Positions 1 through 7,798 of a stretch of DNA of 38,500 nt are shown here, piece by piece. A model generated the notes under the pieces. It saw only the letters and a program-made list of their open reading frames with translations. It had not been told where the DNA came from and did not search any database. Made by a program: the position numbers and the translations under genes. The DNA comes from Chromatiales bacterium. Lineage in GTDB: Bacteria > Pseudomonadota > Gammaproteobacteria > Chromatiales > Chromatiaceae. How positions within the stretch are numbered: the first letter of the stretch is position 1; every line of letters starts with the position of its first letter. The stretch lies in NCBI GenBank assembly GCA_022360905.1, contig JAKSBX010000280.1, forward strand, positions 1 to 38,500. The letters are read 5' to 3'.

Positions 1-279
1 ACCATCGGTTCCACCAGCCCCTATGTGGGGCTCTTCGGTACCGTTTGGGGGATCATGAACTCATTTACCGCCCTGGGTAATGTCAAACAGGCTACCCTGG
101 CGCTGGTCGCTCCGGGTATTGCCGAAGCCCTGATCGCCACAGCGATCGGTCTGTTTGCCGCGATTCCTGCCGTGATTGCCTATAACCGCTACTCCAACGA
201 TGTGGAGCGATTGAATAATCGCTACGATGACTTCGTCGAAGAGTTTGCAACCATCCTGCAGCGACAGGCTGTTTCCTGA
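1..279 (+). CDS. tolQ: TolQ, C-terminal part (cut by window edge)
   Basis: Inner-membrane proton-channel subunit of the Tol-Pal system, which with TolR uses the proton motive force to drive TolA. The reading frame is open from base 1, so only about the last 92 residues are present. Visible are a TolQ/ExbB-family segment with [11 protein letters not shown], the conserved glycine- and threonine-rich membrane helix, and a second helix with [17 protein letters not shown] followed by a charged C-terminal tail. The upstream start and any ybgC lie outside the window. tolR follows after 16 bases. Identity is secure from sequence and from the complete tolRAB-pal series that follows. Confidence 0.95.
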   Translation, partial: TIGSTSPYVGLFGTVWGIMNSFTALGNVKQATLALVAPGIAEALIATAIGLFAAIPAVIAYNRYSNDVERLNNRYDDFVEEFATILQRQAVS

Positions 280-295
280 TCGGGTTTGTGAGCAG

Positions 296-721
296 ATGAG
301 TCGCAGCAAAAATCGTCGTCGACCGATGTCCGAGATCAATGTGGTCCCCTACATTGATGTTATGCTGGTGCTGCTGGTTATTTTTATGATTACGGCACCG
401 CTCCTGACCCAGGGGGTCCAGGTGGAGCTGCCCCAGGCCGATGCGGAACCCCTCTCCAGTGAAGTGGACGAGCCCCTGGTGGTGACCGTGAATCAGGCAG
501 GAGATCTTTTTATCGACATTGGTGAGGATAAGGATCAACCGGTGGAAGAGGATGCCCTGGTCGAGCGGGTACGGGCGGTACTCAAATATAAACCCAAGAC
601 TCCGATCATGGTCCGAGGTGACAGAGGTGTACCTTATGGCCGGGTTGTCGAGGCGATGGTGCTGCTTCAGGCAGGAGGCGCACCGAGTGTAGGTCTGGTT
701 ACTGAATCACCGGAGAAGTAG
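296..721 (+). CDS. tolR: TolR, Tol-Pal proton-channel subunit
   Basis: Inner-membrane partner of TolQ, 141 residues, the usual length for TolR. It has a short basic cytoplasmic N-terminus, then MSEINVVPYIDVMLVLLVIFM: one membrane helix carrying the conserved aspartate (about D21) that takes part in proton translocation. The periplasmic domain follows (QVELPQADAEPL, then the VMVRGDRGVPYGRVVEAM-type C-terminal fold of the ExbD/TolR family). The frame extends upstream to 227, but that extension overlaps tolQ and does not look like TolR, so the ATG at 296 was chosen; its ribosome-binding site is weak, which fits coupling to tolQ. tolA begins 2 bases after the stop. Confidence 0.95.
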   Translation: MSRSKNRRRPMSEINVVPYIDVMLVLLVIFMITAPLLTQGVQVELPQADAEPLSSEVDEPLVVTVNQAGDLFIDIGEDKDQPVEEDALVERVRAVLKYKPKTPIMVRGDRGVPYGRVVEAMVLLQAGGAPSVGLVTESPEK

Positions 722-723
722 TC

Positions 724-1596
724 GTGTTAGGAGTGCTCAAACGCAATCCATTTTCGGTGATGCTGGCGCTGTTGCTGCATTTTGTGATCGTATTCTTTCT
801 AGTGTTTGGCGTCGATTGGGAGAAAAAACCGAAACCCATTGCCTCTCAGGCCAATGTGGTGCAGGCGCACACCATCGATCTGGACAAAATCAATGAGAAA
901 AAGGCCGAGGAGAAAAAGGCGCAGCAGCTGAAGAAACAACAGCAGGAGAAAAAGCAGCGCCAGGCTGAAGAGAAAAAACGCAAGCAGGCGCTTGAAAAGA
1001 AGCGCGTTGCGGAACAGAAAGCAAAACAGAAGCGGGAGGCGGAAGCGAAACGCAAAGCGGAAGCTAAGCGAAAAGCCGAAGCCAAGCGAAAAGCGGAAGC
1101 CAAACGTAAGGCGGAAGCCAAACGTAAGGCGGAAGCCAAACGTAAGGCGGAAGCGGAAGCAAAGCGTAAAGCTGAGGCAAAACGTAAAGCGGAAGCCGAG
1201 GCAAAACGTAAGGCCGAGGCCAAGCGCAAAGCGGAAGCGGAAGCGAAGCGTCTGGCTCAGGCTGAACGGGAGAGGGCGCTTCAGGCGCAGATCGCCGCTG
1301 AGCAGAACAGTCGTGAAATCGATCGTTATGGCGCGGTTATCAAGCAGCAGATTGAGCGCAATTGGCTGAAACCGGCGCAAAACACAGAAGGGCTCTCCTG
1401 TATTGTGCAGGTCAGGCTGATACCCGGCGGGGATGTGGTGCCCGGTGGGGTGAGCATTATCCGCAGCAGTGGCAATGCGGCTTTCGATCGTTCGGTTGAG
1501 GCGGCGGTCTATAAGGCGGCACCTTTGCCGGTACCCAGCGGAGCTCTGTTTGAATCGTTCCGCTCATTGAGATTAAACTTTAAGCCGAATAAATAA
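724..1596 (+). CDS. tolA: TolA, Tol-Pal energy-transducing protein
   Basis: Spans the periplasm and links TolQR to Pal and TolB. 290 residues from a GTG start. One N-terminal membrane helix (about residues 11-28), then a long alanine/lysine/glutamate helix (about residues 50-190) built from repeats of the KRKAEA type, and a C-terminal domain III (about 200-290; ending in FESFRSLRLNFKP) that matches the TonB/TolA fold. In many TolA proteins the membrane helix carries Ser-x3-His; here His19 is present but the Ser position reads as Ala15. This is shorter than E. coli TolA (about 420 residues), mainly in the repeat helix. Two long minus-strand frames across the repeat are shadows of its low-complexity codons. 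Confidence 0.95.
   Translation: MLGVLKRNPFSVMLALLLHFVIVFFLVFGVDWEKKPKPIASQANVVQAHTIDLDKINEKKAEEKKAQQLKKQQQEKKQRQAEEKKRKQALEKKRVAEQKAKQKREAEAKRKAEAKRKAEAKRKAEAKRKAEAKRKAEAKRKAEAEAKRKAEAKRKAEAEAKRKAEAKRKAEAEAKRLAQAERERALQAQIAAEQNSREIDRYGAVIKQQIERNWLKPAQNTEGLSCIVQVRLIPGGDVVPGGVSIIRSSGNAAFDRSVEAAVYKAAPLPVPSGALFESFRSLRLNFKPNK
1030..1254 (+). repeat. In-gene tandem repeats encoding the TolA helix
   Basis: Roughly 18-base units encoding Lys-Arg-Lys-Ala-Glu-Ala in register, interrupted by a few 24-base units with an extra Glu-Ala. Three adjacent units near 1102-1155 are identical at the DNA level (AAACGTAAGGCGGAAGCC). Such identical in-frame units can expand or contract by slippage without breaking the frame. 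Confidence 0.85.
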
Positions 1597-1608
1597 CTAA
1601 TTGTTACT

Positions 1609-2901
1609 ATGAAAAAAATAGTTTTGATGTTGCTGGTGTTTTTGGCTTGTCATTCCGTTGTGAAGGCTGAGCTGACCATCGAGATAACCGAAGGTGTGGA
1701 GGGTGCTCTGCCGATTGCCGTGGTACCTTTCGGCATGCAGGGCGGAGGACTGCCGGCGGTGGATCTGGCTGAGGTGATCAACGCGGATCTACAGCGCAGC
1801 GGACGTTTCAAGACCATCCCACGGGCCGATATGCTCTCCCGTCCCACCTCGGATCGTGAAGTGGAATTCAAAGACTGGCGGGCGCTGGGTGTGGAGAATC
1901 TGGTGGTCGGTCAGGTGGAGTCCACCGGGGCGGGAACCTATCAGGTTCAGTTTCAACTGCTCGATGTCTATCGGGGTCAGCAACTCACCGGCTACAGTAT
2001 TCCCACCACGGCATCAAACCTGCGCAGTACGGCCCATCGTATAGCCGATATCATCTATGAGAATCTGTTGGGTATTCCCGGTGCATTTTCCACCCGGGTC
2101 GCCTACATCACCTCAACCCGGCTGGCTGACGGCAAGAGCCGGATCGGTCTGAATGTTGCCGACGCGGATGGTCACAATCCAGAGACCATCGTCACCTCCA
2201 GCGAGCCGCTGATGTCACCGGCCTGGTCCCCGGACGGAATGAAAATCGCCTATGTCTCTTTCGAAGGTGGACAGTCGGCGGTCTATGTTCAGGGTGTCTA
2301 CACCGGCAAGCGTCAGAAAGTCACCTCCTTCAAAGGCATCAACGGGGCGCCATCCTGGTCCCCGGATGGCCGCAAACTGGCCCTTACCCTGTCGAAGGGG
2401 GGAAATCCGGATATCTATATCTACGATATGCGCAGCCGCAAGCTGCAGCAGATTACCCGCCACTACTCGATCGACACCGAGCCTGCCTGGTCTCCGGACG
2501 GCAAGAGTCTGGTGTTTACCTCTGATCGTGGAGGCAGACCGCAGATCTATCGAGTATCCGCTTTTGGCGGCAAGGCGCAACGTGTTACCTTTGAAAACAG
2601 TTACAATGCCCGGGCTTCATTCTCACCCGATGGAAAACTGCTGACCTTTGTCACCCAGGACGAGGGTAACTATCGGATTGCGGTGCAGGATCTCAAAACC
2701 GGCGTAATGCAGGTCTTGAGTCAGGGGAGACTGGATGAGTCACCCAGCTTTGCACCCAATGGCAGTATGATTATCTACGGCGCCAAAGCTGGACGCCGTG
2801 GCGTACTCGCTGCAGTCTCGACCGATGGGCGGGTCAGACAGCGTCTTGCCTTGCAGGAAGGGGATGTGCGCGAACCGGATTGGTCACCTTTTAAAAAATA
2901 A
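1609..2901 (+). CDS. tolB: TolB, periplasmic Tol-Pal beta-propeller
   Basis: Soluble periplasmic protein that binds Pal and TolA during outer-membrane constriction. 430 residues, normal for TolB. Signal peptide at residues 1-20 (cleavage after VKA), an N-terminal alpha/beta domain to about residue 165, then a six-bladed propeller. At least five PD40 units can be read: AWSPDGMKIAYVS, SWSPDGRKLALTL, AWSPDGKSLVFTS, SFSPDGKLLTFVT and a degenerate SFAPNGSMIIYGA. The start lies 12 bases after the tolA stop. Fully intact. Confidence 0.97.
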   Translation: MKKIVLMLLVFLACHSVVKAELTIEITEGVEGALPIAVVPFGMQGGGLPAVDLAEVINADLQRSGRFKTIPRADMLSRPTSDREVEFKDWRALGVENLVVGQVESTGAGTYQVQFQLLDVYRGQQLTGYSIPTTASNLRSTAHRIADIIYENLLGIPGAFSTRVAYITSTRLADGKSRIGLNVADADGHNPETIVTSSEPLMSPAWSPDGMKIAYVSFEGGQSAVYVQGVYTGKRQKVTSFKGINGAPSWSPDGRKLALTLSKGGNPDIYIYDMRSRKLQQITRHYSIDTEPAWSPDGKSLVFTSDRGGRPQIYRVSAFGGKAQRVTFENSYNARASFSPDGKLLTFVTQDEGNYRIAVQDLKTGVMQVLSQGRLDESPSFAPNGSMIIYGAKAGRRGVLAAVSTDGRVRQRLALQEGDVREPDWSPFKK

Positions 2902-2927
2902 TGCACGAGTGAATTAGGAGAACTTCC

Positions 2928-3473
2928 ATGAAAAAAGTGCTGTCACTATCTGCCACCATCACACTCTCTTTGCTGTTGATGATCGGCTGTTCCTCCACCC
3001 CAACCACTGAAGGCGGGGCGGAGGTGTCTGAACAATCCACTGGCGCTGGAAGCGAAATGGGTGCAGAAGGCAGTGAAGCGTCCACCTCTGCCGCCTCACA
3101 GGGCGAAGAGTGGTACGGCGATCCACTTGAGAATCCCAACAGCCTGCTGGCTACCCGGGTGATCTATTTTGACTACGACCAGAGTGTGGTGCGTTCCGAC
3201 TACCTGGAGGTGATCCAGGCTCATGCCGACTATCTCGCCGCCAATCCACAGGCCGTGGTCCGTTTGGAAGGTCATGCGGATGAGCGGGGTACCCGTGAAT
3301 ACAACCTTGGTCTGGGTGAGAATCGGGCCAACTCAGTACGCAGCCTGATGATGGCTCAGGGCGTGGCGGACAACCAGATGGTGGTCGTCAGTTATGGCGA
3401 AGAGAGACCATCTGCCTTTGATAATACCGATGAGGCCATGGCTCTCAATCGACGTGTTGAACTGGTCTACTGA
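2928..3473 (+). CDS. pal: Pal, peptidoglycan-associated lipoprotein
   Basis: Outer-membrane lipoprotein that anchors the outer membrane to peptidoglycan. 181 residues. The lipobox LMIGC places the lipidated cysteine at C21. A Ser/Glu/Gly-rich linker (about 22-60) precedes an OmpA-like domain with YFDYDQSVVRSDY, the peptidoglycan-binding LEGHADERGTREYN and LGENRANSVR. A clear ribosome-binding site (TAGGAGA) precedes the ATG. Lies 26 bases after tolB. Confidence 0.97.
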   Translation: MKKVLSLSATITLSLLLMIGCSSTPTTEGGAEVSEQSTGAGSEMGAEGSEASTSAASQGEEWYGDPLENPNSLLATRVIYFDYDQSVVRSDYLEVIQAHADYLAANPQAVVRLEGHADERGTREYNLGLGENRANSVRSLMMAQGVADNQMVVVSYGEERPSAFDNTDEAMALNRRVELVY

Positions 3474-3487
3474 TTGGAGAGAGGCTC

Positions 3488-4306
3488 ATGAACTCACGCA
3501 TCAGACTGGCGATTATCGGCCTGGCGATCGGGCTGGGTACGAGTACCCCGATTCTGGCGGCAGAAAATGGTCCCAACATGGAGCAGCGTCTGCAGCGGAT
3601 TGAGCGGATGCTGCAAAATCAGAGTCTGGCAGACTTGGTGCTGCAACTGCAGCAGCTGCAGCGAGAGGTACAGCAGTTGCGTGGCGATGTGGAGTTGCAA
3701 AAACACACGATGGATGCCATGAGCCGCAGACAACGGGACCTCTACCTGGACATCGATCAAAGATTGTCCCGCTTTCAGTCGGGTGGGGTGGCAACACCCC
3801 CGCCGGTTTCCCAACCAGTCCCTGCACCTGCCGCAGCCCCGATGGCCCAGCAGGGTGCAACGCCTCCGCTAACATCGATGGATACGGCGGCTCCTGCAGT
3901 GGGAACTCCCCCGGATCCGAAACAGGAGGAGATGGTCTATCAGGAGGCCTTCAATCTGCTGAAGCAGGGGCGCTACCCGGAATCGATCACCGCCTTCAGC
4001 GCTTTTCTCAAGGACTACTCCGGTGGCACTTATGAGGACAATGCCCAGTACTGGTTGGCGGAAGCGAGTTATGTGAACCGGGATTTCGATACCGCCCTGG
4101 CGGAGTTTACCAAGGTGCGGGAGAAGTATGCCCAGAGCCCGAAAGTCCCCGGTGCGATGTTGAAGATGGGTTACATCCATTACGAGAAAAAACAGTGGGA
4201 TGAAGCGAAGAAGATCCTGCGTGAACTTCAGCTCAATTATCCAGCTACCACTGAAGCCCGCCTTGCCGAGAAACGGATCCAGCGGATCACCAAAGAGGGG
4301 CGCTGA
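3488..4306 (+). CDS. cpoB: CpoB/YbgF, Tol-Pal associated TPR protein
   Basis: Periplasmic coordinator of peptidoglycan synthesis and outer-membrane constriction in characterised homologues. 272 residues: signal peptide 1-24 (ILAAE), an N-terminal Gln/Leu-rich coiled coil (about 30-85) that trimerises in the family, a Pro/Ala linker (about 100-140), then TPR repeats with AFNLLKQGRYPESITAFSAFLKDY, NAQYWLAEASY and a further repeat ending near the C-terminus. Strong ribosome-binding site (GGAGAGAGG). Last gene of the operon; a terminator follows. Confidence 0.95.
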   Translation: MNSRIRLAIIGLAIGLGTSTPILAAENGPNMEQRLQRIERMLQNQSLADLVLQLQQLQREVQQLRGDVELQKHTMDAMSRRQRDLYLDIDQRLSRFQSGGVATPPPVSQPVPAPAAAPMAQQGATPPLTSMDTAAPAVGTPPDPKQEEMVYQEAFNLLKQGRYPESITAFSAFLKDYSGGTYEDNAQYWLAEASYVNRDFDTALAEFTKVREKYAQSPKVPGAMLKMGYIHYEKKQWDEAKKILRELQLNYPATTEARLAEKRIQRITKEGR

Positions 4307-4369
4307 GACAGAGCAAACGGTTGTGCTATTCTGATCAACCGATGAGTTGATGCGTGAATCGATATTCAA

Positions 4370-4394
4370 GGGTGCGGTTTTCCGCACCCTTTTT
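4370..4394 (+). terminator. Intrinsic terminator of the tol-pal operon
   Basis: Perfect 8-bp stem GGGTGCGG (4370-4377) and CCGCACCC (4382-4389) with a TTTT loop, followed directly by a run of five T. It sits 64 bases after the cpoB stop and before queE. Confidence 0.9.
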
Positions 4395-4475
4395 GCATTT
4401 CTCGTCATCAGCTGTTACAAGACAATCTATCCCGCCGTTCGAGAACTTCCCGGATAAATTTGGCTCTACCTGGAA

Positions 4476-5117
4476 ATGTCACAGTTACGCATCACCGAGA
4501 TCTTTGTTTCACTGCAGGGTGAGGCCAACACTGTCGGCCTGCCGACCGTTTTCATCCGTTTGACCGGCTGTCCATTACGTTGTGTCTACTGTGATACCGA
4601 GTATGCCTTCAGCGGTGGCCGGAAGATGTCTATCGACTCAATCCTTCAGCAGCTAATCGAGTATCGGGTCAAACGGGTCTGTGTAACCGGTGGTGAGCCA
4701 CTGGCACAGGCCGCCTGCACTGAGCTGCTGAGCCGGCTATGCGATGCAGAATATGAAGTCTCACTGGAGACCAGTGGCGCACTGGATATCAGTCCGGTTG
4801 ATCCCAGGGTGATGAGAGTCATCGATCTGAAGACACCAGGTTCCGGTGAAGCGCGGAAAAACCGCATGGCCAACCTGGATTGCTTAACAGAGAAAGACCA
4901 GCTTAAATTTGTCATCGGTGACCGGGATGACTATGAGTGGAGCAGAGCCATGTTGAAGACTCATGATCTGGAAAGCTCGTGTGAAATCCTCTTCTCTCCA
5001 GTGCATGGCAAACAGGATCCAACTCAGCTGGCCGATTGGATCTTAGAAGATCGATTGAATGTCAGGTTTCAGATGCAACTCCACAAACTGTTATGGGATG
5101 ATCAACCGGGGCGATGA
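4476..5117 (+). CDS. queE: QueE, 7-carboxy-7-deazaguanine synthase
   Basis: Radical-SAM enzyme converting carboxytetrahydropterin to 7-carboxy-7-deazaguanine, on the route to preQ0 and queuosine. 213 residues. The 4Fe-4S ligands are in [15 protein letters not shown] (Cys-x3-Cys-x2-Cys), with SLQGE before it and the TGGEPLAQ glycine motif that binds SAM. The start at 4476 gives the normal QueE N-terminus ([11 protein letters not shown]). No convincing preQ1 riboswitch was seen in the 80-base leader after the terminator. Overlaps queC by 4 bases (ATGA). Confidence 0.95.
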   Translation: MSQLRITEIFVSLQGEANTVGLPTVFIRLTGCPLRCVYCDTEYAFSGGRKMSIDSILQQLIEYRVKRVCVTGGEPLAQAACTELLSRLCDAEYEVSLETSGALDISPVDPRVMRVIDLKTPGSGEARKNRMANLDCLTEKDQLKFVIGDRDDYEWSRAMLKTHDLESSCEILFSPVHGKQDPTQLADWILEDRLNVRFQMQLHKLLWDDQPGR

Positions 5118-5791
5118 ATAGAAAGGCCGTAGTATTACTCTCAGGCGGTCTCGATTCCGCCACTGTGTTGGCTATCGCCCGAAGTCAGGGTTATGACTGT
5201 TATGCGCTGAGCATGGCCTATGGTCAGCGCCATGCGGCTGAACTGAATGCTGCCGCCAATATCGCCAGGTCACTCGGTGCTATCGACCACAAGGTCATGT
5301 CCATCGGGCTCGACTCAATCGGTGGTTCCGCGCTGACCGATACCTCGATCGAGGTGCCGGAACAACTTGCCGATGGCATCCCGGTTACCTATGTGCCGGC
5401 AAGAAATACCGTGTTCCTCTCACTGGCTTTGGGTTGGGCGGAAGTACTTGATGCCCAGGAGATCTTCATCGGCGTCAATGCGGTGGACTATTCCGGTTAT
5501 CCCGATTGCCGACCTGAATTTATCCGCGCCTTCGAACAATTGGCCAACCTGGCGACTAAGGCCGGGGTGGAAGGCAAGGCATTTCATATCCATACCCCTT
5601 TGATCGATCTGACCAAAGGGGAGATTATCCAACAGGGAATCGAGTTGGGACTCGACTACAGTCTGACCGTATCCTGCTACCAGGCGAATGAGCATGGAGA
5701 GGCCTGTGGCAGTTGTGACTCCTGCCGCTTGAGAGCCCGGGGATTTGATGAAGCCGGGGTTGCTGATCCTACCCGATACCGTATAGGCTGA
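5114..5791 (+). CDS. queC: QueC, 7-cyano-7-deazaguanine synthase
   Basis: ATP-dependent ligase turning carboxy-deazaguanine into preQ0. 225 residues. N-terminal PP-loop [12 protein letters not shown] binds ATP; the C-terminus carries the zinc cysteines in [17 protein letters not shown]. Other family landmarks are [22 protein letters not shown] and [17 protein letters not shown]. Start overlaps the queE stop, so the pair is translationally coupled. The queD and queF partners are not in the window. Confidence 0.96.
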   Translation: MNRKAVVLLSGGLDSATVLAIARSQGYDCYALSMAYGQRHAAELNAAANIARSLGAIDHKVMSIGLDSIGGSALTDTSIEVPEQLADGIPVTYVPARNTVFLSLALGWAEVLDAQEIFIGVNAVDYSGYPDCRPEFIRAFEQLANLATKAGVEGKAFHIHTPLIDLTKGEIIQQGIELGLDYSLTVSCYQANEHGEACGSCDSCRLRARGFDEAGVADPTRYRIG

Positions 5792-5810
5792 ATTGCCTTT
5801 GTGATTCAGT

Positions 5811-5860
5811 CCGCAAATGAACGCGAATGAACGCCAATCGCCGCAAAGACTCGCCAATCG
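5811..5860. repeat. Short direct repeats in the queC spacer
   Basis: Start of a 348-base gene-free stretch (5792-6139). AATGAACGC occurs at 5816-5824 and 5826-5834, and CGCCAATCG at 5832-5840 and 5852-5860. The wording resembles a short repeat I recall being scattered through many environmental bacterial genomes; whether it recurs in this genome cannot be seen here. Confidence 0.55.
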
Positions 5861-5953
5861 TACAGCAGGGGCTGATGATTAATAACTGAGTCATGCTGGC
5901 GTATGCCGGACGTCGCGCTTTTGTTTAGCATTCGCCGGAATGATGTGTGTAAA

Positions 5954-5999
5954 ACTACTACCTTTGTCCTAATGAATTAGGTGTTAATGGGATAGTAGT
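5954..5999. promoter_or_regulatory. Nested dyad, operator-like
   Basis: ACTACTA (5954-5960) pairs with TAGTAGT (5993-5999), and between them lies CCTAAT-GA-ATTAGG (5968-5981). The two dyads have nearly the same centre (5976.5 and 5974.5). It lies about 140 bases upstream of the GNAT start, so it could be a dimer-binding site for a regulator. No binding protein can be named. Confidence 0.35.
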
Positions 6000-6015
6000 G
6001 ATTGAACTGCATGAG

Positions 6016-6047
6016 TTTCATTTATTTCTATCAGTAGATAAATGAAA
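6016..6047. repeat. AT-rich hairpin upstream of the GNAT gene
   Basis: Perfect inverted repeat TTTCATTTAT (6016-6025) and ATAAATGAAA (6038-6047), with an inner CTA/TAG pair closing a 4-base loop. There is no T-tract directly after it. Could be a structured leader, an operator, or a remnant element. Confidence 0.5.
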
Positions 6048-6139
6048 TGAAGTTAAAGCGTTTTTCTGACAGATGACTGCAACGTTTTATAGTAGGCACA
6101 TGATTGCGATAGTAGCTTGAGGGAGCGGGTTAAAACGCC

Positions 6140-6700
6140 ATGCTAAGTCCAACCGAGATTTCCACGGAGCGTCTGTTTCTCAGGCAGTGGCGTAGCGCTG
6201 ACCTGGAGCCTTTTGCGCACCTCAATGCCGATCCCGAAGTAATGACCCATTTTCCAGCCATTTTGAGTCGCAAGCAGAGTGATGAATTAGCCCAACGCTG
6301 CCAGCAACTGATTCAACAGCGAGGGTGGGGATTCTGGGCGGTCGAGCACAAGAGTAGCGGGAAATTCATCGGTTTTCTCGGACTTCATGTGCCCAGTGCT
6401 GATTTGCCATTTTCCCCGTGTGTCGAAATCGGTTGGCGACTTGCTCAATCCCACTGGGGGAATGGCTATGCCACGGAGGGAGGCAGAGCCGCTCTGCAGG
6501 TGGCTTTCGGTCAATTGAGCTTGCAGGAAGTGGTCTCTTTTACCGCCGTGGGCAACCTTCGATCACGACGGGTCATGGAGAAGTTGGGTATGGGAGATAG
6601 CGCCGAAACTTTTGAACATCCGGCGATACCCCCCGGGCATCATTTACGAACACATTGCCTCTACCGCATTACCAAAGCGGCCTGGCTGGTCGCTCAGTGA
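6140..6700 (+). CDS. GNAT N-acetyltransferase, RimJ/RimL-like
   Basis: 186 residues. Begins with the typical TERLFLRQWRSADLEPFAHLNADPEVMTHFP of the RimJ/RimL and ribosomal-protein-alanine type. The acetyl-CoA-binding region follows as EIGWRLAQSHWGNGYATEGGRAAL, then SFTAVGNLRSRRVMEKLGM and a YRI C-terminal strand. Members acetylate protein N-termini, polyamines or antibiotics; the substrate here cannot be predicted. GAGGGAG about 14 bases before the ATG is a loose ribosome-binding site. It converges on and overlaps the next gene by 7 bases at the 3' ends. Confidence 0.85.
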   Translation: MLSPTEISTERLFLRQWRSADLEPFAHLNADPEVMTHFPAILSRKQSDELAQRCQQLIQQRGWGFWAVEHKSSGKFIGFLGLHVPSADLPFSPCVEIGWRLAQSHWGNGYATEGGRAALQVAFGQLSLQEVVSFTAVGNLRSRRVMEKLGMGDSAETFEHPAIPPGHHLRTHCLYRITKAAWLVAQ

Positions 6701-7560
6701 TAGAGCAGTTCCGCCCAGCGGTCTTTCTCGATCAATGATTGCTTATGCTGATTCCAGGCATCGGCTGATCCGAAACTCTCCTCCATGACCTTGTTGAATA
6801 CCTCCGCAGCTTTCTCCTGCCCACCCAGAAAGACATAAGTATTGGGGTCGATGATCAGTTTCTTACACTCTTCCGCATTGGCGGCCAGACTATCCTGCAG
6901 GCCAGACTCCACGCCAGCCATGGGTCTGTCGGTCAGAGCACTGAATGCCTTGAAGGTCTCGTCGTCGTAATATTGGCCGAGATCCTTCTGCTCATCGTTC
7001 ATATAGAGCAGATTCATGCCGCCGTTGTCACCATAGAAAAGGCGAACCTGGCCATCCCAGCTACCGTGCTGATCGTAGATCTGACGCACAAAAGCTCGGA
7101 AAGGGGCGATGCCGGTACCTGTGCCGATCATCAACAGATTGCTGCTTTTGTTCGCCGGGATCTTGAAGGGGCTGCGGAAGGGGCCGGTAATCTTCAGTTT
7201 GTCGCCGGTTTTGGCGTCACAGAGATAGTTGGAAGCGATACCCGGATACTGCTCACCGGAGATTTCATCCAGGTAGAAACAGCGTCTCACCAGGATTTCC
7301 AGTTCGATGGCTTCGCTGTTGCCGGTCTGGATCGGGTTGGCGATCGAGTAGCGGCGGTGGTGATATTCATTGCCGAAGGCATGGGGGCCGGGGACCAGTA
7401 CCCCAATGGATTGACCGGCTGCATAGCGAAAGGTCGGGTCGTCGATCTGCAATACCAGTTGGCGGACCTCGTCCGCTGACTCGGGGCTGATTCTGGTGGT
7501 CGATTTGATGACAGCATCGCAACTGCTTTCCAGATGCATATCGTCTGTGCTTTCAGGCAT
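6694..7560 (-). CDS. Ferredoxin-NADP(+) reductase-like flavoprotein
   Basis: About 288 residues, plant/cyanobacterial-type FNR architecture. The FAD domain has HHRRYSIANP (about 67-76) and a GIASNYLCD segment; the NADP domain has LMIGTGTGIAPFR (about 143-155), RLFYGDNGG and YVFLGGQEKAAEVF. The chain ends in WAELLYH, so the usual terminal aromatic Tyr is followed by one His. Likely moves electrons between NADPH and ferredoxin or flavodoxin. The frame can start at a GTG (7566), but GAGAGAG sits only one base from it, so the ATG at 7560 is preferred. Monocistronic; the partner protein is not evident. Similarity to the FNR half of BoxA-type proteins is possible. Confidence 0.85.
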   Translation of the reverse strand: MPESTDDMHLESSCDAVIKSTTRISPESADEVRQLVLQIDDPTFRYAAGQSIGVLVPGPHAFGNEYHHRRYSIANPIQTGNSEAIELEILVRRCFYLDEISGEQYPGIASNYLCDAKTGDKLKITGPFRSPFKIPANKSSNLLMIGTGTGIAPFRAFVRQIYDQHGSWDGQVRLFYGDNGGMNLLYMNDEQKDLGQYYDDETFKAFSALTDRPMAGVESGLQDSLAANAEECKKLIIDPNTYVFLGGQEKAAEVFNKVMEESFGSADAWNQHKQSLIEKDRWAELLYH

Positions 7561-7798
7561 TTTCACTCTCTCAGAATTCTAAATTAATCAATGGATTAGG
7601 TTGTATTGGTATTGTCTCAAACTAGCATTATAGTTGTAATAATCGTCGCTCTCCAGTGCTTCAGCATTGGATTTTTAAACTTCATCTATTTATAAGCCAG
7701 CCGAACAAATCGGCAAACAATGGCTTTGTACTGAGTGAATTCTTGGAAGCAGAAATTCCGATGTGACTCAGCTTGCCAAGATCAGCGATAATAGTCTG

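Noticed and set aside
799-1380. Long minus-strand frames opposite tolA (193 and 127 codons)
   Set aside because: They arise from the KRKAEA repeat read backwards (low-complexity Phe/Arg/Leu or Ala/Ser/Arg strings) and have no family features; tolA on the other strand is certain.
4395-4475. A preQ1 riboswitch before queE
   Set aside because: The short leader lacks the expected conserved stem and A-rich tail; nothing convincing was seen.
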